A stretch of 64,000 nt of DNA from Prevotella sp. Its GTDB lineage: Bacteria; Bacteroidota; Bacteroidia; Bacteroidales; Bacteroidaceae. The DNA lies in contig JAFUDJ010000033.1 in the NCBI GenBank assembly GCA_017459445.1, positions 35,790 to 99,789 of the forward strand, in the 5' to 3' direction. The position numbers and the translations under genes are program-made. The number at the start of each line of letters is the position of its first letter. Position 1 is the stretch's first letter. Positions 1-8,310 of the stretch are shown one piece after another. The notes beneath the pieces were generated by a model. The model saw only the letters and a program-made list of their open reading frames with translations, ran no database searches and was not told the origin of the DNA.

Positions 1-1
1 G

Positions 2-2131
2 AACGTCTCGCTGCCCGCCAGTCTCCGCACCATCGGCGATGCTGCCTTCCACGGCTGCGAGGGCCTGCAGTCGCTCTCCGTTCCCAATAGTGTGTCGTCC
101 ATTGGCGTGTGGGCCTTCTCCGAGTGCAGCCACTTGGCCGCAGTCCGGTTAGGTTCAGGGGTAGCAGAGATAGGCGAAGGCGCCTTTTCCTTCTGCCCGC
201 AGCTTCAGAGCATCCGCGTTCCGGCCGCCAACGACCACTACAGTGCCCTCGACGAGGTGCTGTTCACCAAGGACCAGCGCACCCTTGTCGCCTGTCCCGG
301 CGCCAAGTCCGGCAGCTATCGCATTCCCGCCACCGTCGAGACCATCATGGAGCAGGCCTTCTTCGGCTGTGCCGCCCTGGAGAGCATCACGCTCCCTGCC
401 AGCCTTTCCGCGCTGGGCGACAATCCTTTTGTCTTCTGCGACAACCTGACGGCCATACAAGTCAGCAGCGACCACCCCGCCCTGACATCCAACGACGGCG
501 TGCTGATGAACAAGGAACAGACCGCCATCGTGTTCTACCCCAATGCCAAACAAGGTGCCTATACCGTTCCCAACGGCGTGACGGCACTCTCCAGCGGGCC
601 GTTTATGGGCAGCCGTCTGCTCACCAGCGTCACCGTTCCCAACAGCGTTGAGCGCATCGGCAACTGGACCTTCATGGGCTGCGACCAACTGCTGTCCGTC
701 AGCCTGCCGTCCACGCTCGCTGCCATTGGCGAGCGCGCCTTCCTCGACTGTACCAGTCTGCGCACCGTCATCTGCAGCGCCGCGCCGACACCTACCACGG
801 CCTTTGCCACCGAAAGCCTCCAGCAGGCTACGCTCTACGTGCCCCACGGCCGGGAAAGCAGCTACATGGAGACCGAGGGATGGAACCGTTTCGGCTCCAT
901 CAGCACCTTCGGCGTCTATGCCGACGACCAGAATATCAAGCGAGGACGCTGGTACCGGCTGCCCGTCTGCACCTCCGGCCCGCTTCACCTGACAGCCCTG
1001 CAGCTGGACATCACACTGCCCGACGGGCTGGAGATGGCCACGCGCGACGACGGCACCTGTGTCGTTGAGCTGGCAGAGGGGATGACGGGAACGCTGACCT
1101 GCATGCCCATGGCTGACGGGCGCTACCGCGTCACCATGAGCACCGACGACAAGCGCGGCCTCAACGACGACGCCACCACCCTGATGTATATGAGCCTGCG
1201 GAGCACCGCAGAGGCGGCGACCGGCGTCCGCGACCTCCGCCTCGAAGACATCAGCATAGCCTTTGCCTCCGACGTCCATGAGGGCGAGGCCCAGCAGCCC
1301 GACGTCACCATGGGCCTCAATCTGGAGCTTTTCCTTGGCGACGTCAACCAAAACGGCCGCCTGAACGTTGCCGACGTGACGGAGACCTACCGCTATATCC
1401 GGCAGGATGCCACGGCGCATTTCCATTTCAGCGAGGCTGACGTCAACCAAAACGGACAGGTGAACATTGCCGACGTGCTGGGCACCATCGACCTGCTGCA
1501 CGCCGATGCCACGGCCATTGCCCGGGAGTGGTTCTGGGACGATGCGCCGTCGGCCGACCGCCTCCAGCCTGCCGACATGACCATCGAGCAGTCCGGGAAG
1601 GCCCGTCTGTCCATCGCCCTGCATAACAGCATCGGCAATTACACGGCCCATCAGTTCCAGCTGCTGCTGCCGGCAGGCGTCACTCTGGCCACCGATGCCG
1701 ACGGGCGCTATCTCTGCGAGCCGTCCCTGCGCTATGGCGACCCCGACCAGACGGTCTATATCGCTGAAATCGGCGCCGATGCCGACACAGAAGGCACGCT
1801 GTACAACGTCGTCTGCACCTCGCCGACCGTCCTTCCCATCAGTCAGCATGAGGGTAACCTGCTCACCTTGACGCTCGCCGCCGAGGACGATACAGCACTC
1901 GGCCAGACCCGGGGAATGCTGCGCCGCATCGTATTTGCCGACACCGATGCCGCCGAATACGTCTTCGACGACGTGCCCTTTGGCATCATGATACAAGAGA
2001 ATACCGGCATCAGCCTGCCGACCGTCGACCGGTTGCACTCCGGACGCGTCTACAACCTGTCCGGACAGCGTGTGCAGACGCCGACGAAGGGCGTCTACAT
2101 CGTCGACGGCAAGAAAGTGCTGATGCGCTAA
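2..2131 (+). CDS. BspA-like leucine-rich repeat surface protein with dockerin-like repeats (5' end outside window)
   Basis: The reading frame is open from base 2, so the true start lies upstream and about 709 C-terminal residues are seen. The N-terminal half is a run of LRR_5 (BspA/TpLRR) repeats with the pattern L.sIt.P.sv..Ig..aF.gC. The middle is beta-rich. Two dockerin/EF-hand-like segments follow, coded near 1340 and 1439, each beginning DVNQNG and ending in NVADV or NIADV. The protein ends in a short motif (VYNLSGQRV, then KGVYIVDGKKVLMR) that resembles the end of the 5.8-kres protein at 44-61 kb. By family this is a secreted or surface protein with a binding role; the ligand cannot be inferred. 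The C-terminal motif looks like a sorting or anchoring signal, but that is inference. It ends 17 bp before ribD. Confidence 0.85.
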   Translation, partial: NVSLPASLRTIGDAAFHGCEGLQSLSVPNSVSSIGVWAFSECSHLAAVRLGSGVAEIGEGAFSFCPQLQSIRVPAANDHYSALDEVLFTKDQRTLVACPGAKSGSYRIPATVETIMEQAFFGCAALESITLPASLSALGDNPFVFCDNLTAIQVSSDHPALTSNDGVLMNKEQTAIVFYPNAKQGAYTVPNGVTALSSGPFMGSRLLTSVTVPNSVERIGNWTFMGCDQLLSVSLPSTLAAIGERAFLDCTSLRTVICSAAPTPTTAFATESLQQATLYVPHGRESSYMETEGWNRFGSISTFGVYADDQNIKRGRWYRLPVCTSGPLHLTALQLDITLPDGLEMATRDDGTCVVELAEGMTGTLTCMPMADGRYRVTMSTDDKRGLNDDATTLMYMSLRSTAEAATGVRDLRLEDISIAFASDVHEGEAQQPDVTMGLNLELFLGDVNQNGRLNVADVTETYRYIRQDATAHFHFSEADVNQNGQVNIADVLGTIDLLHADATAIAREWFWDDAPSADRLQPADMTIEQSGKARLSIALHNSIGNYTAHQFQLLLPAGVTLATDADGRYLCEPSLRYGDPDQTVYIAEIGADADTEGTLYNVVCTSPTVLPISQHEGNLLTLTLAAEDDTALGQTRGMLRRIVFADTDAAEYVFDDVPFGIMIQENTGISLPTVDRLHSGRVYNLSGQRVQTPTKGVYIVDGKKVLMR

Positions 2132-2148
2132 GCCATCCTCAAACACCT

Positions 2149-3096
2149 ATGAACGACAAGCTATATATGCGCCGCTGCCTGCAGCTGGCAGCCAACGGGC
2201 TACACGGTGCCCGCCCCAATCCCATGGTGGGCGCCGTTCTCGTTGTGCCGGCCGGAGACGGCAGACAGCACGACCGGATTATCGGCGAGGGCTACCACGT
2301 CCGCTGCGGCGAGGGACATGCCGAGGTCAACGCCTTCGCGTCGGTGCGCCCGGAAGACGAGCCGCTGCTTGCACTGGCCACCCTTTACGTGTCGTTGGAG
2401 CCCTGTGCCCACTACGGGAAGACGCCCCCCTGTGCCGACCTTATCATTGCCAAGGGCGTGCGCCGCGTGGTGGTGGGCTGCGTCGACCCCTTTGCCCTGG
2501 TGCAGGGGCGCGGCATCGACAAGCTCCGCAAGGCAGGCATCGACGTCACGGTAGGCGTTCTGGAGCAGGAATGCCGGTGGCTGAACCGCCGTTTCCTCAC
2601 CTACCATGCCCTGCACCGGCCCTACATCATCCTGAAGTGGGCGCAGACCGCCGACGGCTTCATCGACGACCACGGCCATGCCTTGCAGATTTCCAATGAC
2701 TATTCGCAGATGCTGGTCCACCAGCTGCGGGCAGAGGAGGATGCCATCCTTGTGGGTCACACCACCGATGTCCGTGAGCACCCGCTGCTGACCGTCCGCC
2801 ACTGGCACGGCCCCAGTCCCAAGCGCATCGTGCTCACCCACGACCGGCCCTTGAAACAGCTCATTGCCGACCTCTACCAGCAGGGCATCCAGTCGCTCAT
2901 TGTCGAGGGCGGGCGCCTGACGCACGAATCGTTCATGGCTGCCGGGCTATGGGATGAAATCCGCATAGAGACAGCCCCCGTCACCGTCGGCGACGGCACC
3001 CGTGCACCACAAGTGCCACCCGGCGCCTGCGTCTGCCGCAGTGCCGGGTGTCAAGGTCATCAAATACTTTACTTGTCCCGCTCAGAAACGTGCTGA
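2149..3096 (+). CDS. ribD: RibD: bifunctional pyrimidine deaminase / uracil reductase of riboflavin synthesis
   Basis: Riboflavin pathway enzyme that deaminates the pyrimidine ring and then reduces the ribose side chain. The N-terminal deaminase domain shows the zinc site clearly: GHAEVNAF (His-Ala-Glu) and PCAHYGKTPPCADLI (PC...C). The reductase domain starts near ILKWAQTADGFI and keeps the QSLIVEGG segment. At 315 residues it is short for the family (usually about 345-370). The missing part appears to lie between VLTHDRPL and KQLIADLYQQ, where about 30-40 residues of the reductase fold are expected. The C-terminus after GDGTRAP is Cys-rich and unlike the usual ending. Deaminase activity looks intact; reductase activity is less certain. 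The stop directly abuts the stop of convergent nadB. Confidence 0.9.
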   Translation: MNDKLYMRRCLQLAANGLHGARPNPMVGAVLVVPAGDGRQHDRIIGEGYHVRCGEGHAEVNAFASVRPEDEPLLALATLYVSLEPCAHYGKTPPCADLIIAKGVRRVVVGCVDPFALVQGRGIDKLRKAGIDVTVGVLEQECRWLNRRFLTYHALHRPYIILKWAQTADGFIDDHGHALQISNDYSQMLVHQLRAEEDAILVGHTTDVREHPLLTVRHWHGPSPKRIVLTHDRPLKQLIADLYQQGIQSLIVEGGRLTHESFMAAGLWDEIRIETAPVTVGDGTRAPQVPPGACVCRSAGCQGHQILYLSRSETC

Positions 3097-4746
3097 CTAC
3101 CGCTTCTTGTCGTAGGCATGCTGCGGGTAGTCGGTAGTGAAGTGCAGCCCACGGCACTCCTTGCGCTCCAGGGCCCAGCGGGTAATCAGGTATCCCACGT
3201 TAATCATGTTACGCAGCTCGCAGATGTCGCGGCTGGCCTTTACGCGCTTGAAGAGGCGCTCCGTCTCCTCGTAGAGCATGTCCAGACGGTCCCAGGCACG
3301 GTGCAGTCGCAGGTCGCTTCGCACGATACCCACGTAGTTGGCCATGATTTGGTTCACCTCCTTCACGCTCTGCGTGATAAGCACTTTCTCTTCATTCGTC
3401 ATCGTTCCCTCGTCGTTCCATTCCGGCACCCGCTCGTTGAAGTCGTACAAGTCGACATGTTCCAACGAGTGGCGGGCTGCCGTCTCGGCATAGACCACGG
3501 CCTCGATGAGCGAGTTGCTGGCCAGGCGGTTGCCGCCGTGCAGTCCGGTGCACGAGCACTCTCCCAGGGCATAGAGCCGCTCTATGGAGGTCTGCCCGTT
3601 CAAGTCGACCTTGATGCCGCCGCACATATAGTGGGCTGCGGGGCGCACGGGGATATAGTCCTGCGTGATGTCGATGCCCATCGAGAGGCATTTCTGGTAG
3701 ATATTGGGGAAGTGGCGGCGCGTCTCCTCGGCATTCTTGTGCGTCACGTCCAGGCACACATGGTCCAGACCGTGTATCTTCATCTCCTTGTCGATGGCCC
3801 GGGCCACGATGTCGCGCGGTGCCAGACTGAGCCGTTCGTCGTATTTCTCCATGAACGTCTCGCCGTTGGGCAGCTTCAGGATGCCGCCATAGCCGCGCAT
3901 GGCCTCGGTGATGAGGTAGGCGGGATGCGTCTCGTTGGGATTGTGCAGCACGGTGGGATGGAACTGTACAAACTCCATGTCGGCCACCGTTCCCTTGGCG
4001 CGATAGACCATGGCGATGCCGTCGCCGGTGGCAATGACGGGGTTCGACGTCGTCAGGTAGACGGCGCCGCAGCCGCCCGTACACATGACGGTGCACTTGG
4101 CCAGGTAGGTGTCGACGGCTCCGGACTTGCCGGATTTCCCGGATTTCCCGGTGTTAAGCACGTAGGCCCCATAGCACTGGATGTTGGGCGAGCGGCGCGT
4201 TACCCGCACGCCCAGGTGGTGCTGCGTGATAATCTCCACGGCAAAGTGGTTTTCCTTGACCTCGATATACGGACAGGCACGGACGGCCTCCATCAGTCCG
4301 CGCTGTATCTCGGCCCCGGTGTCGTCGGCGTGGTGCAGGATGCGGAACTCAGAGTGGCCGCCCTCGCGGTGTAAGTCGAAGTCGCCGTTCTCCTTACGGT
4401 CGAAATTGACGCCCCACTGCACCAGCTCCCGTATCTGCTCAGGAGCCATGCGCACCACCTGCTCCACGGCCTGGCGGTCGCTGATGTAGTCGCCGGCAAT
4501 GAGCGTGTCGGCGATATGCTTGTCGAAAGTGTCGACCGAGAAATTAGTCACCGAAGCCACACCGCCCTGCGCGAACGAGGTATTGGCCTCGTCGAGCGAG
4601 GTCTTGCATATCATGCAAATCCTGTGTTGCGGCTCCTTTGCCCCCGCAGCAGCGTCCTTGGCAGCAAGGCCGCGCGCTATCTTCAAGGCATAGCTCATAC
4701 CGGCCACGCCGGCACCGATAATCAGAAAATCGTACTTGTAAACCAT
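3097..4746 (-). CDS. nadB: L-aspartate oxidase NadB
   Basis: FAD enzyme that oxidises L-aspartate to iminoaspartate, the first step of de novo NAD synthesis. Visible signatures: dinucleotide fold at the N-terminus (FLIIGAGVAGMSYALKIA), the aspartate-oxidase segment DEANTSFAQGGVASV, the active-site region EAMRGYGGIL, and RPAAHYMCGGIKVD. Length 549 is slightly above the usual 520-540. The excess includes a GKSGKSGKSG tract at about residues 199-208, coded by three near-identical 9-bp units (about 4121-4152), placed before the conserved MCTGGCGAVY segment. No nadA or nadC is adjacent. A TATCTTTG box sits 22 bp upstream of the ATG. Confidence 0.95.
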   Translation of the reverse strand: MVYKYDFLIIGAGVAGMSYALKIARGLAAKDAAAGAKEPQHRICMICKTSLDEANTSFAQGGVASVTNFSVDTFDKHIADTLIAGDYISDRQAVEQVVRMAPEQIRELVQWGVNFDRKENGDFDLHREGGHSEFRILHHADDTGAEIQRGLMEAVRACPYIEVKENHFAVEIITQHHLGVRVTRRSPNIQCYGAYVLNTGKSGKSGKSGAVDTYLAKCTVMCTGGCGAVYLTTSNPVIATGDGIAMVYRAKGTVADMEFVQFHPTVLHNPNETHPAYLITEAMRGYGGILKLPNGETFMEKYDERLSLAPRDIVARAIDKEMKIHGLDHVCLDVTHKNAEETRRHFPNIYQKCLSMGIDITQDYIPVRPAAHYMCGGIKVDLNGQTSIERLYALGECSCTGLHGGNRLASNSLIEAVVYAETAARHSLEHVDLYDFNERVPEWNDEGTMTNEEKVLITQSVKEVNQIMANYVGIVRSDLRLHRAWDRLDMLYEETERLFKRVKASRDICELRNMINVGYLITRWALERKECRGLHFTTDYPQHAYDKKR

Positions 4747-4767
4747 GGCTTTTTACATTAAACGCTG

Positions 4768-4805
4768 CAAAGATAGCAATTTTTCCTGAAAAAGTTGTAA
4801 CTTTG
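4768..4805. promoter_or_regulatory. Divergent -7 boxes for nadB and dacB
   Basis: The 60-bp gap between the divergent genes holds TATCTTTG on the minus strand (4768-4775) and TAACTTTG on the plus strand (4798-4805). Both fit the Bacteroidota -7 consensus TAnnTTTG. I do not see a convincing TTTG at -33 for either. The dacB box ends 10 nt before the preferred ATG, so the dacB leader would be very short. Confidence 0.65.
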
Positions 4806-4815
4806 CATGCAGATT

Positions 4816-6009
4816 ATGAAAAGAGCACGCATTTTATTCCTCATACTATGGGCCACGGCAGCCGCCTTGGCGCAGGACAGCCTGCGCATCCGGCTGGACT
4901 CGCTGCTGCGCCACCCCATGTTTGAAACCTCCAAGGTCGGCATGATGGTGTACGACCTGACGGCTGATTCCGTACTCTACCAGCTCGACGCCCGCCAGTT
5001 GATGCGCCCGGCGTCCACCATGAAGATGCTGACGGCTGTCACCGCCCTCGACTGCCTGGGCACCGACTACCGCTATCGCACCCGCCTCTACTACCACGGC
5101 GACATCGAGCACCGCACCCTCTCGGGCGACCTCTATTGCGTAGGAGGCTTCGACCCGATGCTCACCAATGACGACCTCGACGCCTTCGCCGAGTGCCTCC
5201 GCGAACAGGGCATCGACACCCTGCGCGGTCGCATCATTGCCGACAACTCCATGAAGGAGGCCGTAGACTACGGCGAAGGATGGTGCTGGGACGACAAGAA
5301 CCCGCAGCTGCTTCCCCTGTCCATCGGCCGCAAGGACATCTTCCTCACCCAGCTTGCACGGGCCGTCGAGGCAGCGGGCATCGTCGCCGACGGCATCCGC
5401 TTCGCCGAGGGAGTGCGCCCCGCCAACGCCGTCCTGCTGTGCACGCGCTTCCATACCATCGACGACGTGCTCATCCCAATGCTGAAGCAGAGCGATAACT
5501 TCTTTGCGGAGTCCATGTTCTACCAGATAGCCGCCTCCGCATCGCGCCGTCAGGCCAAGGCCTCCGACGCCGCCAAGGTCATGCAGCAGCTGTTCCGGAA
5601 AATAGGACTCGGCCACCGCGAATACCGCATAGCCGACGGCTCCGGCCTGTCGCTGTACAACTACGTGTCGGCTGAACTGGAGACGCGCCTTCTGCGCTAT
5701 GCCTGGCGCGAGCGGCGCATCTACGAACACCTCTACCCCGCCCTGCCCGTCGCCGGCGAGGACGGCACGCTGGCCAAGCGCATGAAGGGCACGGCGGCCC
5801 ACCGCAACGTGCATGCCAAGACGGGGACGGTGACGGGCGTCTCCTCGCTGACGGGCTACTGCACGGCTGCCAACGGCCACGAGCTGTGCTTTTCCATCAT
5901 CAACCAGGGCATCATGAGCAGCACTACGGGCCGCAATTTCCAGGACCGCGTGTGCAAAGTGCTGTGCGAGCCGTGGGAAACGACTACCGACTATGAAGAA
6001 AATCAATAA
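4816..6009 (+). CDS. dacB: D-alanyl-D-alanine carboxypeptidase / endopeptidase (PBP4 family, S13)
   Basis: Periplasmic penicillin-binding enzyme that trims or cleaves peptidoglycan peptides. All three S13 motifs are present: SxxK in PASTMKML, SxN in QSDNFFAES and KTG in HAKTGTVTGV. The start at 4816 gives a good signal peptide (MKRARILFLILWATAAALAQ); the ATG at 4807 only adds three residues. It is somewhat shorter than typical family members (about 397 residues against 450-480), with a small domain between SxxK and SxN. The gene overlaps mscS by 17 bp and heads a dacB-mscS-mutY operon. Confidence 0.92.
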   Translation: MKRARILFLILWATAAALAQDSLRIRLDSLLRHPMFETSKVGMMVYDLTADSVLYQLDARQLMRPASTMKMLTAVTALDCLGTDYRYRTRLYYHGDIEHRTLSGDLYCVGGFDPMLTNDDLDAFAECLREQGIDTLRGRIIADNSMKEAVDYGEGWCWDDKNPQLLPLSIGRKDIFLTQLARAVEAAGIVADGIRFAEGVRPANAVLLCTRFHTIDDVLIPMLKQSDNFFAESMFYQIAASASRRQAKASDAAKVMQQLFRKIGLGHREYRIADGSGLSLYNYVSAELETRLLRYAWRERRIYEHLYPALPVAGEDGTLAKRMKGTAAHRNVHAKTGTVTGVSSLTGYCTAANGHELCFSIINQGIMSSTTGRNFQDRVCKVLCEPWETTTDYEENQ

Positions 6010-6919
6010 ACTCACCAAGTACATCATCCTGGTCGTGGCATGTCTCATCATACCCGCCTTTGTCGTCTGGGACTTCCTGCCCACCGTGCTGAACGACTAT
6101 CCGCGAGTCTATGAAGCCATCCGGCGCCTCACGGCTATCTACATGACGGGCATGGCCACGTGGCTCCTCATCAGCTTCGCCAACACCTTCCGGCAGATTG
6201 GCGAGCAGCATGCGCTGCCACATCAGCAGTATGTCAACTCCTTCATCAGCGTGCTGAAGATTGTCATCCTCTTCTTTGCAGCCATCATCCTCGTCGCCGT
6301 CATCCTCGACAAAGACCCCTCGACGCTCTTTGCCGGACTGGGTGCCGCCTCGGCCATCCTCATGCTGGCCTTTCAGGACACCATCAAGGGACTGGTGGCC
6401 GGCATCCGCCTGACCAGTAACAAGATGCTGGCCGTCGGCGACCGCATCACCGTCCCGTCGGCCGGAGCCGACGGCATCGTGGAGGAAATGATGCTGACGA
6501 CGGTCAAGGTGCGCAACTTCGACAACACCATCGTCACCATATCGCCGCAGACACTCGTCGACGGCTCCTTCCAGAACTGGAAGGGCATGAAGGAGAAGAC
6601 GGGGCGCAAGGTGGTGCGCAAGGTGTTCTTCGACTACCGCTCCATCACCATCGACGCCGAGAGCACGGTCAACCTGACGCGCTTCCGCGAGCACATGGAA
6701 CAGTGGCTCAGCCAGCATCCCGACGTCATGACCGACAACATCATCATGGTTCACCAGCTGGACGGCACACCGGCCGGCCTGCCCGTGGAGCTCGTGTTCT
6801 GGCTGAAGATGCAGGACGTGCTGCCTTACGAGCACGCCATTTCCCAAATCATGGAGCATGTCTACGCCGAGGCGCCGGCCTTCGGGCTGACCGTCTACCA
6901 GCAATTCCCGCAACAGTGA
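5993..6919 (+). CDS. Small-conductance mechanosensitive channel (MscS/YbdG-like)
   Basis: Membrane channel expected to open under hypo-osmotic stress. There are hydrophobic helices at about residues 8-30, 45-65 and 80-105, followed by the Gly/Ala-rich pore helix (FAGLGAASAILMLAFQDTIKGLVAGIRL) and the beta domain (VGDRITVPSAGADGIVEEMMLTTVKVR). The FQNWKGM.E..GRKV segment is characteristic of the YbdG branch. At 308 residues it lacks part of the C-terminal extension of YbdG (about 415). It overlaps dacB at its start and mutY at its stop, so the three are probably translationally coupled. Confidence 0.88.
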   Translation: MKKINKLTKYIILVVACLIIPAFVVWDFLPTVLNDYPRVYEAIRRLTAIYMTGMATWLLISFANTFRQIGEQHALPHQQYVNSFISVLKIVILFFAAIILVAVILDKDPSTLFAGLGAASAILMLAFQDTIKGLVAGIRLTSNKMLAVGDRITVPSAGADGIVEEMMLTTVKVRNFDNTIVTISPQTLVDGSFQNWKGMKEKTGRKVVRKVFFDYRSITIDAESTVNLTRFREHMEQWLSQHPDVMTDNIIMVHQLDGTPAGLPVELVFWLKMQDVLPYEHAISQIMEHVYAEAPAFGLTVYQQFPQQ

Positions 6920-7986
6920 GCTTCCCCGCCACCATTCTCCAGTGGTTCCGCGCCAACGGCCGCAGCCTGCCGTGGCGCGAGACGCGCGACCCGTACGCTA
7001 TCTGGCTCTCGGAGATTATCCTTCAGCAGACGCGTATCGAGCAGGGCATGCCCTACTGGCAGCGCTTCATGCATCGGTGGCCTGACGTCGGCGAACTGGC
7101 AGCGGCCTCCGAGGACGACGTGCTGCGCGAATGGCAGGGCCTGGGCTACTACAGCCGCGCACGGAACCTGCACGCGGCGGCCCGGCAGATAGTAGCCTTG
7201 GGCGGATTTCCCGACACCATGGAGGGCCTCCGCGCACTCAAAGGCGTGGGCGACTACACGGCGGCAGCCATCGGCAGCATCGCCTTCGACCTGCCGGTAG
7301 CCGTCGTCGACGGCAACGTCTACCGCGTCCTCGCCCGCCACTTCGGCATCGACACACCCATCAACAGCACGGCGGGCAAGCACGAGTTTGCCGAACTGGC
7401 GCAGGCGCTGCTGCCCCCCGGCGAGGCTTCGGCCTACAATCAGGGCATGATGGACTTCGGCGCCATGCAGTGTACGCCGCAGCATCCCGACTGCATGGCA
7501 TGCCCCCTGGCGGAGTCGTGCACGGCATTCCGCGAAGGGCGTACGGCAGAGCTGCCCGTCAAGGTGAAGACGCTCAAGGTCAAGGAGCGCCACCTTACCT
7601 ATATATATATAAGGTGTAACGGCATGACGGCACTGCGCCGGCGCCCCGCCGGCGACATCTGGCAAGGGCTGTACGAACCCTTGCTTGTAGAGGAAACGCC
7701 GCTGGCCGCTGCCCAATTACCGCTGGCCGTTGCCCAATTACCGCTGGCCATCGGCCAGCTACCGTTGACCATTGGCCAGAATGGCGCGCAAGCCAACTGT
7801 CAATTACTGGCCAGGCGGGTGAAGCACGTGCTGACCCACCGCATACTCTATGCCGACTTCTACCTCTGGGAACCGGCTGAACGCCCGGCGCTGCCCGACG
7901 GCTATTTCTGGATTCCCGAGGCCGAAATCGTCCGCTATGCCGTTCCCCGGCTTGTCGAAATCCTCCTTGATTTCCTCCACGTTTAA
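6916..7986 (+). CDS. mutY: A/G-specific adenine DNA glycosylase MutY
   Basis: Base-excision enzyme that removes adenine opposite 8-oxoguanine. I place the start at GTG 6916, which overlaps the mscS stop as GTGA and gives MSFPATILQWFRANGRSLPWR, the usual MutY beginning; longer in-frame versions read through mscS. Catalytic Glu lies in SEIILQQTR, the helix-hairpin-helix and catalytic Asp in LKGVGDYTAAAIG...VVDGNV, and the 4Fe-4S ligands in CTPQHPDCMACPLAESC (C-x6-C-x2-C-x5-C). The C-terminal NUDIX-like 8-oxoG recognition domain is interrupted by four copies of a heptapeptide of the type LPLAVAQ, coded by a 21-bp tandem repeat. Confidence 0.93.
   Translation: MSFPATILQWFRANGRSLPWRETRDPYAIWLSEIILQQTRIEQGMPYWQRFMHRWPDVGELAAASEDDVLREWQGLGYYSRARNLHAAARQIVALGGFPDTMEGLRALKGVGDYTAAAIGSIAFDLPVAVVDGNVYRVLARHFGIDTPINSTAGKHEFAELAQALLPPGEASAYNQGMMDFGAMQCTPQHPDCMACPLAESCTAFREGRTAELPVKVKTLKVKERHLTYIYIRCNGMTALRRRPAGDIWQGLYEPLLVEETPLAAAQLPLAVAQLPLAIGQLPLTIGQNGAQANCQLLARRVKHVLTHRILYADFYLWEPAERPALPDGYFWIPEAEIVRYAVPRLVEILLDFLHV
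7699..7782 (+). repeat. 21-bp tandem repeat (4 units) inside mutY
   Basis: Four consecutive 21-bp units starting CCGCTGGCC or close variants, coding LPLAAAQ, LPLAVAQ, LPLAIGQ and LPLTIGQ. It is an in-frame insertion in the C-terminal domain, downstream of the iron-sulfur motif. Confidence 0.9.
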
Positions 7987-8046
7987 CCCACTTTCCACCC
8001 CGATTTCTGCCTGATGCGTATGGGTTTCCTATGGAACTCTATGCAG

Positions 8047-8169
8047 TTTCTCCGCTAAACATGTTTCATTTCTCCGCTAAACCAACTCTGTTTCTCCGCT
8101 AAACCAACATCGTTTACCGGAGAAATGAAACACATTTAGCGGAGAAACTATATACGTTTAGCGGAGAAA
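8047..8169. repeat. 22-bp-period array: 3 direct + 3 inverted copies of TTTCTCCGCTAAAC
   Basis: Direct copies of the 14-mer TTTCTCCGCTAAAC begin at 8047, 8069 and 8091. The reverse complement (GTTTAGCGGAGAAA or a one-base variant) begins at 8112, 8134 and 8156. Spacing is 22, 22, 21, 22, 22 bp. The 8-bp spacers vary. The array fills most of the 324-bp gap between mutY and glf; the rest (7987-8046) shows nothing recognisable. The arrangement can fold into a large cruciform or stem-loop. Its function is unknown. Confidence 0.9.
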
Positions 8170-8249
8170 CTGAAAACGAACCGCCATAAAACGAGCTGCC
8201 ATGCGACACGACAGCATGTACAAAATGACAAGAAAAAACGGGCTTTCCC

Positions 8250-8280
8250 TTTGTTTTTTACGCGTTTTTTCTTACTTTTG
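8250..8280 (+). promoter_or_regulatory. glf promoter
   Basis: TTTG at 8250-8253, 19-bp spacer, TACTTTTG at 8273-8280. This matches the Bacteroidota housekeeping promoter and lies 30 bp before the glf ATG at 8311. Confidence 0.8.
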
Positions 8281-8310
8281 CATACTGTTTCAACCAAAAG
8301 ACGACTGTTT

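Noticed and set aside
155-2146. 663-codon minus-strand frame opposite the BspA-like gene
   Set aside because: Shadow of the LRR repeats; no recognisable domain.
8047-8169. CRISPR array
   Set aside because: 14-bp repeats with 8-bp spacers and an inverted second half; no cas gene anywhere in the window.
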